Origin: Opitutia bacterium
Lineage (GTDB): Bacteria; Verrucomicrobiota; Verrucomicrobiia; Opitutales; Opitutaceae
Direction: 5' to 3'
NCBI GenBank assembly: GCA_947474365.1
Contig: CANJIU010000051.1
Span: forward strand, 1-63,615
DNA: 63,615 nt
Shown here: positions 9,400-18,739 of the stretch, piece after piece
Layout: each line of letters begins with the position of its first letter
Numbering within the stretch: the stretch's first letter is position 1
Translations under genes and position numbers: made by a program
The notes under the pieces: model-generated
Told to the model about the DNA's origin: nothing
The model's input: only the letters and a program-made list of their open reading frames with translations
Database searches by the model: none

Positions 9400-9458
9400 G
9401 CTTTCCGCCTTGCGGCGGACCGATTAATCGAGGTCTTTGCGGGGTAACCACCGCTCCC

Positions 9459-10487
9459 ATGCCCAAACTCGCCATTTTATTGCTCAACCTCGGTTCGCCC
9501 GACTCCACTTCGGTCCCGGACGTAAAGCGCTACCTGCGCGAATTTCTCGGCGACGAACGCGTGATCGACAAGCCCGACTCTGCCTTCCTGCGCGGCATAC
9601 TCGTCAACGGGATCATCATTCCCTTCCGGGCGAAAAACTCGTCGCATGCCTACTCGACAATTTGGACCGAACAGGGCTCGCCGCTGATCGTGACGAGCAA
9701 ACTCGCCCACGCCGCGCTGCAGAAACGCACCTCCGCGCCCGTCGACCTCGCGATGAACTACGGCAATCCGTCAATCCCCGACGCGCTGCGCCGCCTCGTC
9801 GCCGCCGGCGTCGAGGAAGTCCTGCTCTTCCCGCAATATCCGCACTACGCGATGTCGAGTTGGGAAACCGTCGTCGCCAAGGTGCATCGCGAAGCCGCCA
9901 CGCTCGCGCCCAAATTGAAGGTCGAGAGCATCCTCCCGTTCTACGCCGACCCAGACTACATCGACGCCCTCGTAGCAAGCGCCCGGCCCTACCTGGCGCA
10001 GCCGCACGATCATCTGCTTTTCAGCTACCACAGCATCCCGCAGCGCCACCTGACCAAGGCCGACTCGTCCAAGGCGCATTGCCTCACGGTGGCCGATTGT
10101 TGCAACAGTTGTTCGCCCGCCCACGCCACCTGCTACAAGGCCCAGGTCACCCGAACGACCCACCTTTTCGCGCAGCGCGCCGGCCTCGACCCCGCCCGTT
10201 GGTCGATCGCGTTCCAATCGCGCATCGCGGGCGAACCGTGGCTCACCCCCTACACCGATTTCGAGTACAAGCGCCTCGCCGCCGAGGGCCGCTCGCGTCT
10301 GCTGGTGATCACGCCGGCATTCGTCACCGACTGCCTGGAGACGCTGGAAGAGATCCGCGTCCGCGGCGCGGAGGAATTCACCGCCGCCGGCGGCAAATCG
10401 TTCACCCACATTCCGTGCCTGAACGACCACCCCGCCTACATCGATTTTCTCGCCAAACGCACGCGCGAATGGCTGGATCGAAACTAA
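9459..10487 (+). CDS. hemH: Ferrochelatase with an internal cysteine-rich insert
   Basis: The 342-residue protein inserts iron into a porphyrin in the last steps of heme synthesis. LLLNLGSPDS at the N-terminus, FPQYPHYAMSSWE, the LFSYHSIPQRH segment holding the catalytic histidine, and AFQSRIAGEPWLTPYTD are all family hallmarks. Between the His segment and the FQSR motif lie Cys208, 214, 215, 218 and 225, where many family members instead have a DPYPEQ-like stretch. Internal cysteine sets of this kind bind a [2Fe-2S] cluster in a described subclass of bacterial ferrochelatases; cluster binding here is inference. The start at 9459 (MPKLAIL) matches the family N-terminus. No other heme gene is nearby; the next gene starts 1 nt after its stop. 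Confidence 0.95.
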   Translation: MPKLAILLLNLGSPDSTSVPDVKRYLREFLGDERVIDKPDSAFLRGILVNGIIIPFRAKNSSHAYSTIWTEQGSPLIVTSKLAHAALQKRTSAPVDLAMNYGNPSIPDALRRLVAAGVEEVLLFPQYPHYAMSSWETVVAKVHREAATLAPKLKVESILPFYADPDYIDALVASARPYLAQPHDHLLFSYHSIPQRHLTKADSSKAHCLTVADCCNSCSPAHATCYKAQVTRTTHLFAQRAGLDPARWSIAFQSRIAGEPWLTPYTDFEYKRLAAEGRSRLLVITPAFVTDCLETLEEIRVRGAEEFTAAGGKSFTHIPCLNDHPAYIDFLAKRTREWLDRN

Positions 10488-10488
10488 C

Positions 10489-13191
10489 TTGAACGAGATT
10501 GCAGCCAGTCGCAACGCCAGCGTCCACGCGGCCGAAGCCGCGCCCGCCGCAGTGTTGTTCCTTGATGCGAACGGCCGGATTTCCGCCGCCAACACCTCGG
10601 CGCGGCAACTCTGGCAGACAGGGGAGAACGAATTGATCGGCGAGGCCTTCGCCACGCTCTTCGCTTTCGAAGTGGTGTCCAACGATCCGGAGTTTCTCGA
10701 GGCACAATGGGAGGTCGTGCTCGCCAGTGCGCTCGACCGTTCGACGACATTTTCGATCCAGCCGCGCGAAGGCGCCCCGCGCGACATGCGCGTCCGCATT
10801 GAAAGGACCGTCGGATCCGCCACCACCTACATCGCCACTGTGCATGCCCCCGTCGCGACCCCGACGGCGACCGTCACTGCCGCCAACGATGAAGCGGCGG
10901 CCGGCTTGAAGCTCCTGACTGAAAAAGGCCCCGGGGGATTCTTCGACCTCAACCTCAAGGGCGGCCACGTTCAGTTTTCTCCGGTCTGGAAAAGAATGCT
11001 CGGTTACGCCGCAGCTGAATTGCCCGACACCTTGGAAACGTGGCATCGCTTGATCCATCCGGACGATTCCAGCGCTGCCCCGGACAAGCTCAGCAAGAAG
11101 CTCAGCGCCAGCGCGAGCGTGCTCAGTGTGACCAGCCTGCGGCCGTTCAGCGTCGAGTTCAGGATGAAACACCAGCGCGGCCACTGGACGTGGGTGCAGT
11201 GCTTCGGCGTTCAGGTGCTGGCAGTGGGGGGCGCCCTCGAACGCGTGGTCGGCGTGCATCTCGATATTTCCGAGCGAAAGGAGCTGGAAGACGCGCTCGT
11301 CGCCAACGACGCCCGGCTCCAAGACCTGAGCAACAACGGCCCGCTCGCCGCGTTCGAATTGGATTTCGCCAACGGCGTCTTTTGGTTTTCCCCCGCCTGG
11401 GAGGCCCTGCTGGGCTATGACGAAGGCGAACTCGCCCTCGAGGCCGCTTCGTTCGCCGCCGCCCTGCCGGCCGAGGAAGCCGCCGCGGGAGTCGAGGCCT
11501 GGCTGCTCAACCGCGCCCCCGGCCAAAATGCCTTTGCCGAAATCGTACGTTTCCGTTCCAAGACCGGCAAACCGGTGCCGGTGCTCTTCGGCGCTCACCG
11601 CACCGTGACCCGCAAACGCGAACTCGTCCGCGTCGTCGGCTTTGCCTGCCAAATCCCCGCCGGCGCCGCGGCCGAAGAGGGAGCGCTTCCGGTTCCCCTG
11701 GTCAACGAAGCCTTCGGCACGCTGGCGGAAGGCGTGATCGTCACGGATGCGCGCGGAAAGATTATTTTCGCCAACCCGACCGCCCTGCGCCTCATGCAGC
11801 TCGACGCCGCCGCAGTCCGGGGACAGGCCGTCGGCGACGTCTTCCGGCTCGTCAACCGGCAGAGCAAGCGCCCGGGCGACGATCCGGTCGAACGCGTGCT
11901 CTCCGCCGACCAACCGTTGCCGCTGAGCGGCGACGACGCCCTCGCTCCAAACGCCGAGGGCGCAACTCCCCTACCCGTCGTGTGGACCGCGCGCGCCGCG
12001 CTCGGGCCGGACGGCAAGGCCCTCGGCATCGTAATCGTCTTCCGCAATCCGGACGAGATGACCCTGACCTGGGATGAACTGATCAAGTCCAACCGCTTCG
12101 AGTCGCTCGCCCTGCACGCCGGCGGCATCTCGCACGATTTCAACAACCTCCTCACCACGATTCTCGGCGCCGTCTCGCTGGCCAATGACAACCATGATTA
12201 CACCGCGCTCGGAGACGCGGAAAAATCCTGCATGACGGCGAAGGGGCTGACCAAGCAGCTGCTGTCGTTCGCCAAGGGCGGCACCGGCACCCAAACCGTC
12301 TGTGCGCCCAAAGAGATCCTCGAGGATTCGCTCAAGATTGCCGCCGCCGCGTCCACGGCGGGTATCGCCCTCGACGTCCCCGAATCGATCGAAAACGTCT
12401 GTGTCGACAAGGCGCAGATTCTGCAGGTTTTCCAAAATATCATGGTCAACGCCCTGCAGGCGATGCCGCCCGCGCCCCACCGCGCGCGGCTGCAAGTTCG
12501 GGCGGGCAACATTTCGCTGGTGGATGATCAGGTGCCGTCTCTCCCTGCCGGCGACTATGTCGAATTCGAGGTGCGAGACAACGGGACCGGCATCAAACCC
12601 GAGCACGTCGCAAAGATTTTTGACCCGTTCTTCACGACGAAGAAGCACGGCACCGGGCTGGGCCTCGCCACGGTGCTTTCCCTCGTCCGCAAGCACGGCG
12701 GACAGATCGGCCTCGACACCCAGGTCGGCGTCGGCACCGCGTTCACCGTGTATCTGCCCAAGGCGGAAAAGCCCATCGAGGTACAACCGCGGAAGAGTGC
12801 CTCGCTGCGCTTTGGCACGGGACGCATCCTGTTCATGGACGATGATCCCAAGATCTCCGCCCTCACTGCCACGATGCTGACGAGCCTCGACTACAAGTAC
12901 GACCTGGCCAAGAACGGCGACGAGGCGATCACGTTCTACCGGCACTCGCTCAATCTCGGCAAACCCTACGACGCGGTGATCATGGATCTGACGGTGGTCG
13001 GAGGGATGGGCGGCGAGGAATGCTTCTACGAACTACGCAAGCTTGACCCCGAGGTGCGCGCGATCGTCGCCAGCGGCTACGACAACGACGACATGAAGCG
13101 CCAGTTTTTCGAAAAGGGATTTCTCGGCTACCTCACAAAACCCTACCGCGTGCCGGAACTCGGCAAGGTGTTGAAGGACGCGATCGGCTGA
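10489..13191 (+). CDS. Multi-PAS hybrid sensor histidine kinase with receiver domain
   Basis: The 900-residue protein has no evident transmembrane segment and is probably a soluble sensor. About four PAS-like domains fill residues 15-530; one ends in a typical PAC stretch (WVQCFGVQVL ... DISERKELE). A HisKA-type dimerisation helix follows with phospho-acceptor His549 in the GGISHDFNNLL motif. Next come an HATPase domain (QVFQNIMVNALQ N-box, DNGTGI, GTGLGLATV) and a C-terminal receiver with DDD acidic cluster and phospho-acceptor Asp833. The start is a TTG separated by one base from the hemH stop, so translation is probably coupled. The signal and target are unknown; PAS domains often bind heme or flavin, which would suit the hemH neighbour, but this is inference. 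Confidence 0.92.
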   Translation: MNEIAASRNASVHAAEAAPAAVLFLDANGRISAANTSARQLWQTGENELIGEAFATLFAFEVVSNDPEFLEAQWEVVLASALDRSTTFSIQPREGAPRDMRVRIERTVGSATTYIATVHAPVATPTATVTAANDEAAAGLKLLTEKGPGGFFDLNLKGGHVQFSPVWKRMLGYAAAELPDTLETWHRLIHPDDSSAAPDKLSKKLSASASVLSVTSLRPFSVEFRMKHQRGHWTWVQCFGVQVLAVGGALERVVGVHLDISERKELEDALVANDARLQDLSNNGPLAAFELDFANGVFWFSPAWEALLGYDEGELALEAASFAAALPAEEAAAGVEAWLLNRAPGQNAFAEIVRFRSKTGKPVPVLFGAHRTVTRKRELVRVVGFACQIPAGAAAEEGALPVPLVNEAFGTLAEGVIVTDARGKIIFANPTALRLMQLDAAAVRGQAVGDVFRLVNRQSKRPGDDPVERVLSADQPLPLSGDDALAPNAEGATPLPVVWTARAALGPDGKALGIVIVFRNPDEMTLTWDELIKSNRFESLALHAGGISHDFNNLLTTILGAVSLANDNHDYTALGDAEKSCMTAKGLTKQLLSFAKGGTGTQTVCAPKEILEDSLKIAAAASTAGIALDVPESIENVCVDKAQILQVFQNIMVNALQAMPPAPHRARLQVRAGNISLVDDQVPSLPAGDYVEFEVRDNGTGIKPEHVAKIFDPFFTTKKHGTGLGLATVLSLVRKHGGQIGLDTQVGVGTAFTVYLPKAEKPIEVQPRKSASLRFGTGRILFMDDDPKISALTATMLTSLDYKYDLAKNGDEAITFYRHSLNLGKPYDAVIMDLTVVGGMGGEECFYELRKLDPEVRAIVASGYDNDDMKRQFFEKGFLGYLTKPYRVPELGKVLKDAIG

Positions 13192-13216
13192 GCCAAGAGC
13201 AAGGCGCCCGACAGGA

Positions 13217-13828
13217 CTATTCCCGCCAGGTAAACGCGTGGCAGAGCGCAACGCCCGCCGCATCGGCCTCGTCGAGCGCGAGTGTCCGGCCATGGCCGAG
13301 GAGCGCCATCACGGTGCGGGCCATCTGCTCCTTGCTCGCGCGGCCGGCACCCACCACGGCCTGCTTCACCCGCAACGGCGGGTATTCAAACACCGGCAAA
13401 TCATGCAGCGCCGCCGCTGCAATCGCCGCTCCGCGCGCCGCACCGAGGATCTGCGCCGTACGGATGTTCTGCACGTAAATCGTCTGCTCGAGCGCCACGT
13501 GGCGCACGCCCGTGCCGGTGAGGAACGCCGTGACCGCGCGGTGAATTTCGCCCAGCGCCATCGCCATCGAATGCTTCGGCGGGACCTTCACCGTCTGACA
13601 GCGCAGGAGCACCGGCTGCCGGCCTGCCGCAAATTCAATCAGGGCCAGCCCCGTGCCGCGCAGCGACGGATCGATGCCGAGAACCACCCCGGCAAACGGC
13701 GCCCGCGGCTTCACGGCGAGCGATTGCTGCCCCGTCTCCGCGGCATTGCCCGGCAAGGCAACCGCCGCCGGCACGGCCTTGCCCGCCAGTTTCGCCGCCC
13801 ACATCTGCCTGACGTTCATCCGCGCCAT
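13217..13828 (-). CDS. ruvC: Holliday junction endodeoxyribonuclease RuvC with an N-terminal extension
   Basis: RuvC resolves Holliday junctions after RuvAB branch migration. The catalytic acidic set is visible: Asp53 in GIDPSLRGTG, Glu114 in VALEQ, and Asp186/Asp189 in LDEADAAGVALCHA. The 203-residue protein carries about 46 residues before the GIDP motif, whereas the family normally has only a few. The extension is Ala/Lys/Arg-rich and might be real or reflect a mis-set start, but there is no ATG near the motif. ruvA and ruvB are not adjacent. It is convergent with the kinase gene. Confidence 0.92.
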   Translation of the reverse strand: MARMNVRQMWAAKLAGKAVPAAVALPGNAAETGQQSLAVKPRAPFAGVVLGIDPSLRGTGLALIEFAAGRQPVLLRCQTVKVPPKHSMAMALGEIHRAVTAFLTGTGVRHVALEQTIYVQNIRTAQILGAARGAAIAAAALHDLPVFEYPPLRVKQAVVGAGRASKEQMARTVMALLGHGRTLALDEADAAGVALCHAFTWRE

Positions 13829-13940
13829 CGTAATCGCATGTTAGTCATCGCGAGGGAGACGAAGGTCGCAGTCGCACTCCAGCCAGAACTGTGGCGGTGC
13901 CCCGATTCCTCCCAAAGAACGAGCTCGTCGATCGGGACAA

Positions 13941-16900
13941 TCACCGTTCGCGCAACTGACCGGGCACGAGGCGCACCGGACCGAAGAGGCCGGACGCGAT
14001 CGGGTCGAGGTCCTTCCACGACTTGCGTTGCGAATTCGTGATGTTGGTGCGGGTGCGACGTTCCGCCCCGGGCAAATGGGCGTCGCCCACGAGCCGGTTG
14101 TGCCAGGTATTGATCACCTCAACCGCGAGTTGGTTTTCCCCTTCGCGCAACGCCTCGGTGCAATCCACCCGGAAGGGCGGCGTCCAGAGCACACCGAGGG
14201 ACTTTCCGTTGAGCGTCACTTCGCCAATCGTCCAAAGGTGTCCGAGATCGAGTTCGACGCGGCAGCCGGGCACCCGCCAGCCAGCGGGAAGCGTGAAGCT
14301 TTTCCGATACGTGCCCGCACCGGAAAAGGCCTGCAGTCCGGCATCGTGTGTTGCCGTCCACGGCCCGACCTGTGCCTGCGTCACCCGGCCGGGCGCGCCG
14401 AGTGGAGAGGCAAAGTCGATCGTCCAATCGCGGTCGAGCGCGAGGGGCGCGGGCAGGCCGGCGGAGTTCTCGTCAAACGCAACGAACGGTGCGGCCACGG
14501 ACTGCTCGCGAAAGATCACGAACGTCGATCCGTGGGGCGCAAAAACGAGCGGCACCTCGACGCCGGCGGCGGTGTGGCGGAACCCGGGCGCGCGGACGAT
14601 ACGGCCCGAAACCGGATCCCAGAGTTCGGGCGTCAGCCCGCCAGCGCGAAAGGTGGCGTTCTCGCTGACGGCGACGGCGGTCTTGTTCCGCACGAAATAA
14701 ATCTCATCCCCGCCATCACGCCGATGCGTGAAGTCGAGCGCGGGGCCCGCGGTGAAGTCCGGAACGATCCCGAGCGCCGCCAAGACCTGCCGCTCTGGCA
14801 CGCCCGTGTAGACGCGGCCGCGGCCATGAACGCGGCTGCTGCGGGTCTGGCCACCGAGGTCGGCCCAGAGTTTCGCCGCGAGTTCGCGCACGCGGGCGTC
14901 GCTCGCCGGGAAACCTTCGAGGCCGGAGGCGCGGGTGGGCTTGCAACCGACAACCGTCGCGCCGGCAGCGACAAGCGCCTCGATTTTGGCGAGGACCGCC
15001 GGATGGATGTCATCGCGGTCGGGCAGCACGAGGACCGCGTAGCTCGTTCCCTCGGGCAGGGTAAGGCGGCCGTCGCGCACCGTAAACCGGTTGAGCAGCA
15101 CATCGGCATTGGTGACGTCGTAGTCGTAACCTGGACCAAGGGTGGCGGGATTCTTGCGCGGGAGGACGAAGTTCATTCCGGCGTCCCCATAGTAATAGAG
15201 CACGTCGGCCACAAACTGACCGCGCTGGAGGAGGAAGGATCCGCGCGCGAGGTAGTCGAGGAACGGCTTCGCTTTCGGCCACCACGTGACACTGCGGCTG
15301 AGATGCGTGCCGGCGCCGTAAACCAGCCCAGGCAAACCGGCGTCCGGCGGCTGGTGCGTCCACGTGTGCCAGACGAAGTGATTACCACCTTCGGTGAAGA
15401 CCCGGTCCGCGCTCGGCTTGAGGTCCTGCGGACCTTCCGCCCAATGGTGAAACGAGGTGAACGACTCAAGATGCACGCGTGACTTGCCGTAAATGTGCGC
15501 GGCGGAGGCCGGCTCTTTGATGACGTTGATCGCGTCGTTCTCCGGCCAGAACGGCCAGAATTCACCCTGCACACTGTCCATGGCACCGTGGGCCAAAAGG
15601 GCATCAATCGGCGGCGTGTGGATGGGCGGACCGGGACCGCCGGCTTCGGATTTTATTTTCAGACCAGCAGCGCGGACAACCTCGGCGGCAGTGCGGTAAT
15701 AAGCGTCGACCACGACTTCACCGAGCGTTTTCCGATAGTCGAAAAGGAACCGCTCCGTGTTTTGCTCGCCACCGATGCGCGCACCGAAAATCGCCGGAAG
15801 AAACGGCGTGAGATCGTAGCCACGACGGCGCTTGAACTCGCCCGCGAAGACCGGCGACCACACGCGGCCGACGACCTCGTAGCTTGCAAGGTAGAGGTTG
15901 CCGATGCCGCTCGTCGACAAATCCCGCCCGAGGCCGGCCCGAAGCTGCGCGATGACGTGATTCATGTGGATGCGCGTCGCCGCGGCGCTGAGATGATCAC
16001 TCGCATAGCCGTCGGAGGCCGGGCTGGGCACCTTGAGCTTTTCGCCTGTGACCATGCAGACATAACGCAGAATCGTCCACGTTCCGGGCGGCGCGTCCCA
16101 CCGCAAACGACCCTCGCGGTCGACGTGCTCGGTTACATCGACGACTTCCTTCGGATCGACGATGTCAAACGACGGGCGGCCCGCGGTCGCGAACACCCCG
16201 CCGGCGCCCTCGCGCAGACCATCGTGAAGTTTGCCGGCGCTCCATCCATTGAAGGTCAGCGACTCGGGCTCGCGTACAAGCAGCGCACCGGAGCGCGTCG
16301 GATCAGCGCGGTGCGAGGCGGCGAGGTTCCGTCCTTCCGCGTCAATCACCTCGAACTCACCAAGCGTCCAACGCGGACGGGCCTCGTCGTGTCCCCCCAG
16401 CAGTCGAAGTCGGACGAAGTTCCCGCGCGTCCCCGCGGGCAGCGCGAACCGTTGCGGACCGGCCTTCGGGGTGAGCGTACCGTGCAATACCTCGGTAAAG
16501 TCACTTTCGTTGGTACCGGAAGCCGAAACGGACACACTGAACTCGCGCACCGGCGTCATCGTCGCGGCGAGATCCTTGGGAGCGTTGGGCGTGCCTTGAT
16601 CGAAGACCACGGTCGCCAACGGGTGAACGCCCACCGGATCGAGGCGCAGAACGAATTCATGCGCCGGCAGTCGGCGCGGCGCGCGCAGCGCCAGCACCGC
16701 GACATCCGTCCAAAACGCGGGTCGACCATCGGCACCGAGTGGCGCGGTTCGTTCCGGCGTGGGAAACGGCAACACCGCGTCGACCTTCGTGCCGCCCGTG
16801 ACCGTCGACTCGGCGGAATAGAGCCCCATGCTCGCGTACCGCGACTCGATCCACGGACCGCCCATGTCCCAACTGCTGATGACGGAAACGTCGACCTCCA

Positions 16901-17234
16901 GGCCAAGTGTCTTCGCTTGCTCGGTCGTCGCACGCAGCTGGCTGACCCATTGCGCGCTCAGAAACGCCGGGCCGGGAGGAGGAATCGTGGCCTTGTCGCC
17001 CCGCGCGCCCATCTCAAAGATCAGCACGCCGCCGAGGCCAGCGTCACGCATGGCGCGAAGTTCCTCGGCGGCCGTCCGCGGGTGGACATAGCCGTTGAGC
17101 CACAGCCAATACGTGTGCGGGCGAGCGGCCGGCGGCGGCAGGCGAAAACCGTTTTCCAATGATGGCTCGCCCGCCACCGCGCGCAGCGCGAGTAGCACGA
17201 CGATCGCGAACGCACGAACCGACGGAGCGCGCAT
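13941..17234 (-). CDS. GH106-like alpha-L-rhamnosidase, secreted
   Basis: The 1097-residue protein has a signal peptide ending near VAGEP. It begins with the GH106-type motif PPPAARPHTYWLWLNGYVHP followed by EELRAMRDAGLGGVLIFEMG. Long central alpha/beta-barrel and beta-sandwich regions follow. The C-terminus is a galactose-binding-like sandwich (VTLNGKSLGVLWTPPFRVD and VEVINTWHNRL) characteristic of this family. GH106 enzymes remove terminal alpha-L-rhamnose from pectic or other polysaccharides. It starts 2 bp after the isomerase stop and is the last gene of the TonB-MFS-isomerase-GH operon, which supports rhamnoside or related deoxysugar use. Activity on rhamnose specifically is family-based. 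Confidence 0.85.
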   Translation of the reverse strand: MRAPSVRAFAIVVLLALRAVAGEPSLENGFRLPPPAARPHTYWLWLNGYVHPRTAAEELRAMRDAGLGGVLIFEMGARGDKATIPPPGPAFLSAQWVSQLRATTEQAKTLGLEVDVSVISSWDMGGPWIESRYASMGLYSAESTVTGGTKVDAVLPFPTPERTAPLGADGRPAFWTDVAVLALRAPRRLPAHEFVLRLDPVGVHPLATVVFDQGTPNAPKDLAATMTPVREFSVSVSASGTNESDFTEVLHGTLTPKAGPQRFALPAGTRGNFVRLRLLGGHDEARPRWTLGEFEVIDAEGRNLAASHRADPTRSGALLVREPESLTFNGWSAGKLHDGLREGAGGVFATAGRPSFDIVDPKEVVDVTEHVDREGRLRWDAPPGTWTILRYVCMVTGEKLKVPSPASDGYASDHLSAAATRIHMNHVIAQLRAGLGRDLSTSGIGNLYLASYEVVGRVWSPVFAGEFKRRRGYDLTPFLPAIFGARIGGEQNTERFLFDYRKTLGEVVVDAYYRTAAEVVRAAGLKIKSEAGGPGPPIHTPPIDALLAHGAMDSVQGEFWPFWPENDAINVIKEPASAAHIYGKSRVHLESFTSFHHWAEGPQDLKPSADRVFTEGGNHFVWHTWTHQPPDAGLPGLVYGAGTHLSRSVTWWPKAKPFLDYLARGSFLLQRGQFVADVLYYYGDAGMNFVLPRKNPATLGPGYDYDVTNADVLLNRFTVRDGRLTLPEGTSYAVLVLPDRDDIHPAVLAKIEALVAAGATVVGCKPTRASGLEGFPASDARVRELAAKLWADLGGQTRSSRVHGRGRVYTGVPERQVLAALGIVPDFTAGPALDFTHRRDGGDEIYFVRNKTAVAVSENATFRAGGLTPELWDPVSGRIVRAPGFRHTAAGVEVPLVFAPHGSTFVIFREQSVAAPFVAFDENSAGLPAPLALDRDWTIDFASPLGAPGRVTQAQVGPWTATHDAGLQAFSGAGTYRKSFTLPAGWRVPGCRVELDLGHLWTIGEVTLNGKSLGVLWTPPFRVDCTEALREGENQLAVEVINTWHNRLVGDAHLPGAERRTRTNITNSQRKSWKDLDPIASGLFGPVRLVPGQLRER

Positions 17235-17236
17235 GG

Positions 17237-18730
17237 TTATTTCTCCCGGTTGATGATGACGGTCTCAAGGCCGAGCGCCTCGCCGATCCGCCGGAGCGAC
17301 TGCGCGCGGTGTCCGACGCCGAGCGCAAAGTGATGCGTCGGCCCCTCGGCCACCCAACGCTTGAGAAACGTGCGCACGTCGGGCCGGAAAAAACCGCGGG
17401 TATTGGTGTTGCCCGTCGCGGGGATCGGACCGTGGACGCTCTCTCCCTCCGCGATGATGAACTTGAACTTGCCCGCCGCCGTGACGCCCACGCTGAGCAT
17501 CGTGATCGGTCCCTCCTTGATCTTGAATTCGACGCCCGCGCCCTTCCCGGGCTTGCCGTGGTATTTGACGAGGCTGCGGAGGACAGGCTTGGCGGCAGCG
17601 ATGTTGATGTGATGCGGACCGTCGTGCCCCACGAGCACGAAGCCCTCGCGAAAATCAATCGGGTGAAACTCCGCGAAACTCCCGCCAATGCCGAGTCGGT
17701 CCATGATGAGCATCGCGACGCACGTCTTCAGATCGGACTCGCCGCACATCGGGAAACCAGCCGCGGTGAGGAGCGAGTTGCCAACGATGAGGTTCGTCAC
17801 GAGTTCACGGAGCGGGCTTCCGGCCTCACCTTCATAATAGTAGGCGAGTCCGTCGAGTTCGTGGTGCGCGATGAACCGATCGAGCGCCACGGCCGTGCGA
17901 GCCGCAACCTGAAGGTCCTCGTCGGTGAGTTTGCGGGTGAGCGGATCGGACTTGGGATCGGGCGTGTCGAAGAGCGCAAGAATCTCGGCGCTCTTGGCGG
18001 TAATCTCGGCGGTCGTGATATCCCGGCTGAGACGGAGCAGATCGTCTGCCTCAGTCTGGACAATGTGGCACCCGAAGGCGGCGGTGAGCGCGGTCTGATC
18101 GGTCTGCATGTCGAGCATGTGCTCGATCGGATGGCCGAAATGCCCCAGGCGCGCGCGCCTCAAATCGTGGAGCGCCATCGCGATTTCACACCACTCGACG
18201 AGTTCGGCCTCGGCGACCGGGTCGTCGTAGAGCGTTCCAAGGATGACCTCGGGCGGGCGCTTTCCCATGCGGATGGCGACACCGGTGAACTCGGGCACCG
18301 AGCAAAAGTCATCGTTGGCGAGCTGCAGATGGGTCGTCGCCTTCGCGTAGTCCATCGCGGCGAGCGGCTGGAGGGCGACCAGCACGATCGGCACATCGAG
18401 GCCGCGGATGATCGCCCCAAACGTGGCCGAGGTGGCGTACGTGACCATGTCACAGAAAACGAGATCGAGGTCGGCGGCCTTGAGTTTCGGGAGGAGCGTG
18501 TAGGCATCCTGTGCCTTGTCCACCATCCCGAAGTTGGTGACGGTCGCGCCGGTGGCGGAGACACGCTGTTCGAGCACGGCGAGTTTCGCGCGCAACTCGT
18601 CGAGCAAACCGGGAAACTGCCCCCAGTAGACGTGGTAGCCGACGCCAAAGAGGCCGATGCGCGCAGTGCGCGGCTTCCGGCGCGGAATACGAACGACAGG
18701 TTCGGACAAAGATTGAAATGGAGCAGACAT
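17237..18730 (-). CDS. L-arabinose/L-fucose isomerase-family protein
   Basis: The 497-residue protein resembles AraA/FucI-fold aldose-ketose isomerases. Candidate metal and catalytic residues match the AraA pattern: Glu302 in YYEGEAGS, Glu331 in MCGESDLKT, His369/373/374 in VGHDGPHH, and His466/467 in HHFALGVGH. The N-terminal part has a nucleotide-fold-like GLFGVGYHVYWGQFPG segment. It would convert the aldose released by the downstream GH106-like enzyme into a ketose; the true sugar (arabinose, rhamnose, fucose or another) is uncertain. It lies 9 bp from the MFS stop and 2 bp from the GH start. No kinase or aldolase of the pathway is in the window. Confidence 0.85.
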   Translation of the reverse strand: MSAPFQSLSEPVVRIPRRKPRTARIGLFGVGYHVYWGQFPGLLDELRAKLAVLEQRVSATGATVTNFGMVDKAQDAYTLLPKLKAADLDLVFCDMVTYATSATFGAIIRGLDVPIVLVALQPLAAMDYAKATTHLQLANDDFCSVPEFTGVAIRMGKRPPEVILGTLYDDPVAEAELVEWCEIAMALHDLRRARLGHFGHPIEHMLDMQTDQTALTAAFGCHIVQTEADDLLRLSRDITTAEITAKSAEILALFDTPDPKSDPLTRKLTDEDLQVAARTAVALDRFIAHHELDGLAYYYEGEAGSPLRELVTNLIVGNSLLTAAGFPMCGESDLKTCVAMLIMDRLGIGGSFAEFHPIDFREGFVLVGHDGPHHINIAAAKPVLRSLVKYHGKPGKGAGVEFKIKEGPITMLSVGVTAAGKFKFIIAEGESVHGPIPATGNTNTRGFFRPDVRTFLKRWVAEGPTHHFALGVGHRAQSLRRIGEALGLETVIINREK

Positions 18731-18739
18731 GGAAAACGA

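Noticed and set aside
10402..11913. Open frame of 503 codons antisense to the histidine kinase
   Set aside because: The opposite strand encodes clear PAS domains; the antisense product is Gly/Glu/Arg-rich without family features.
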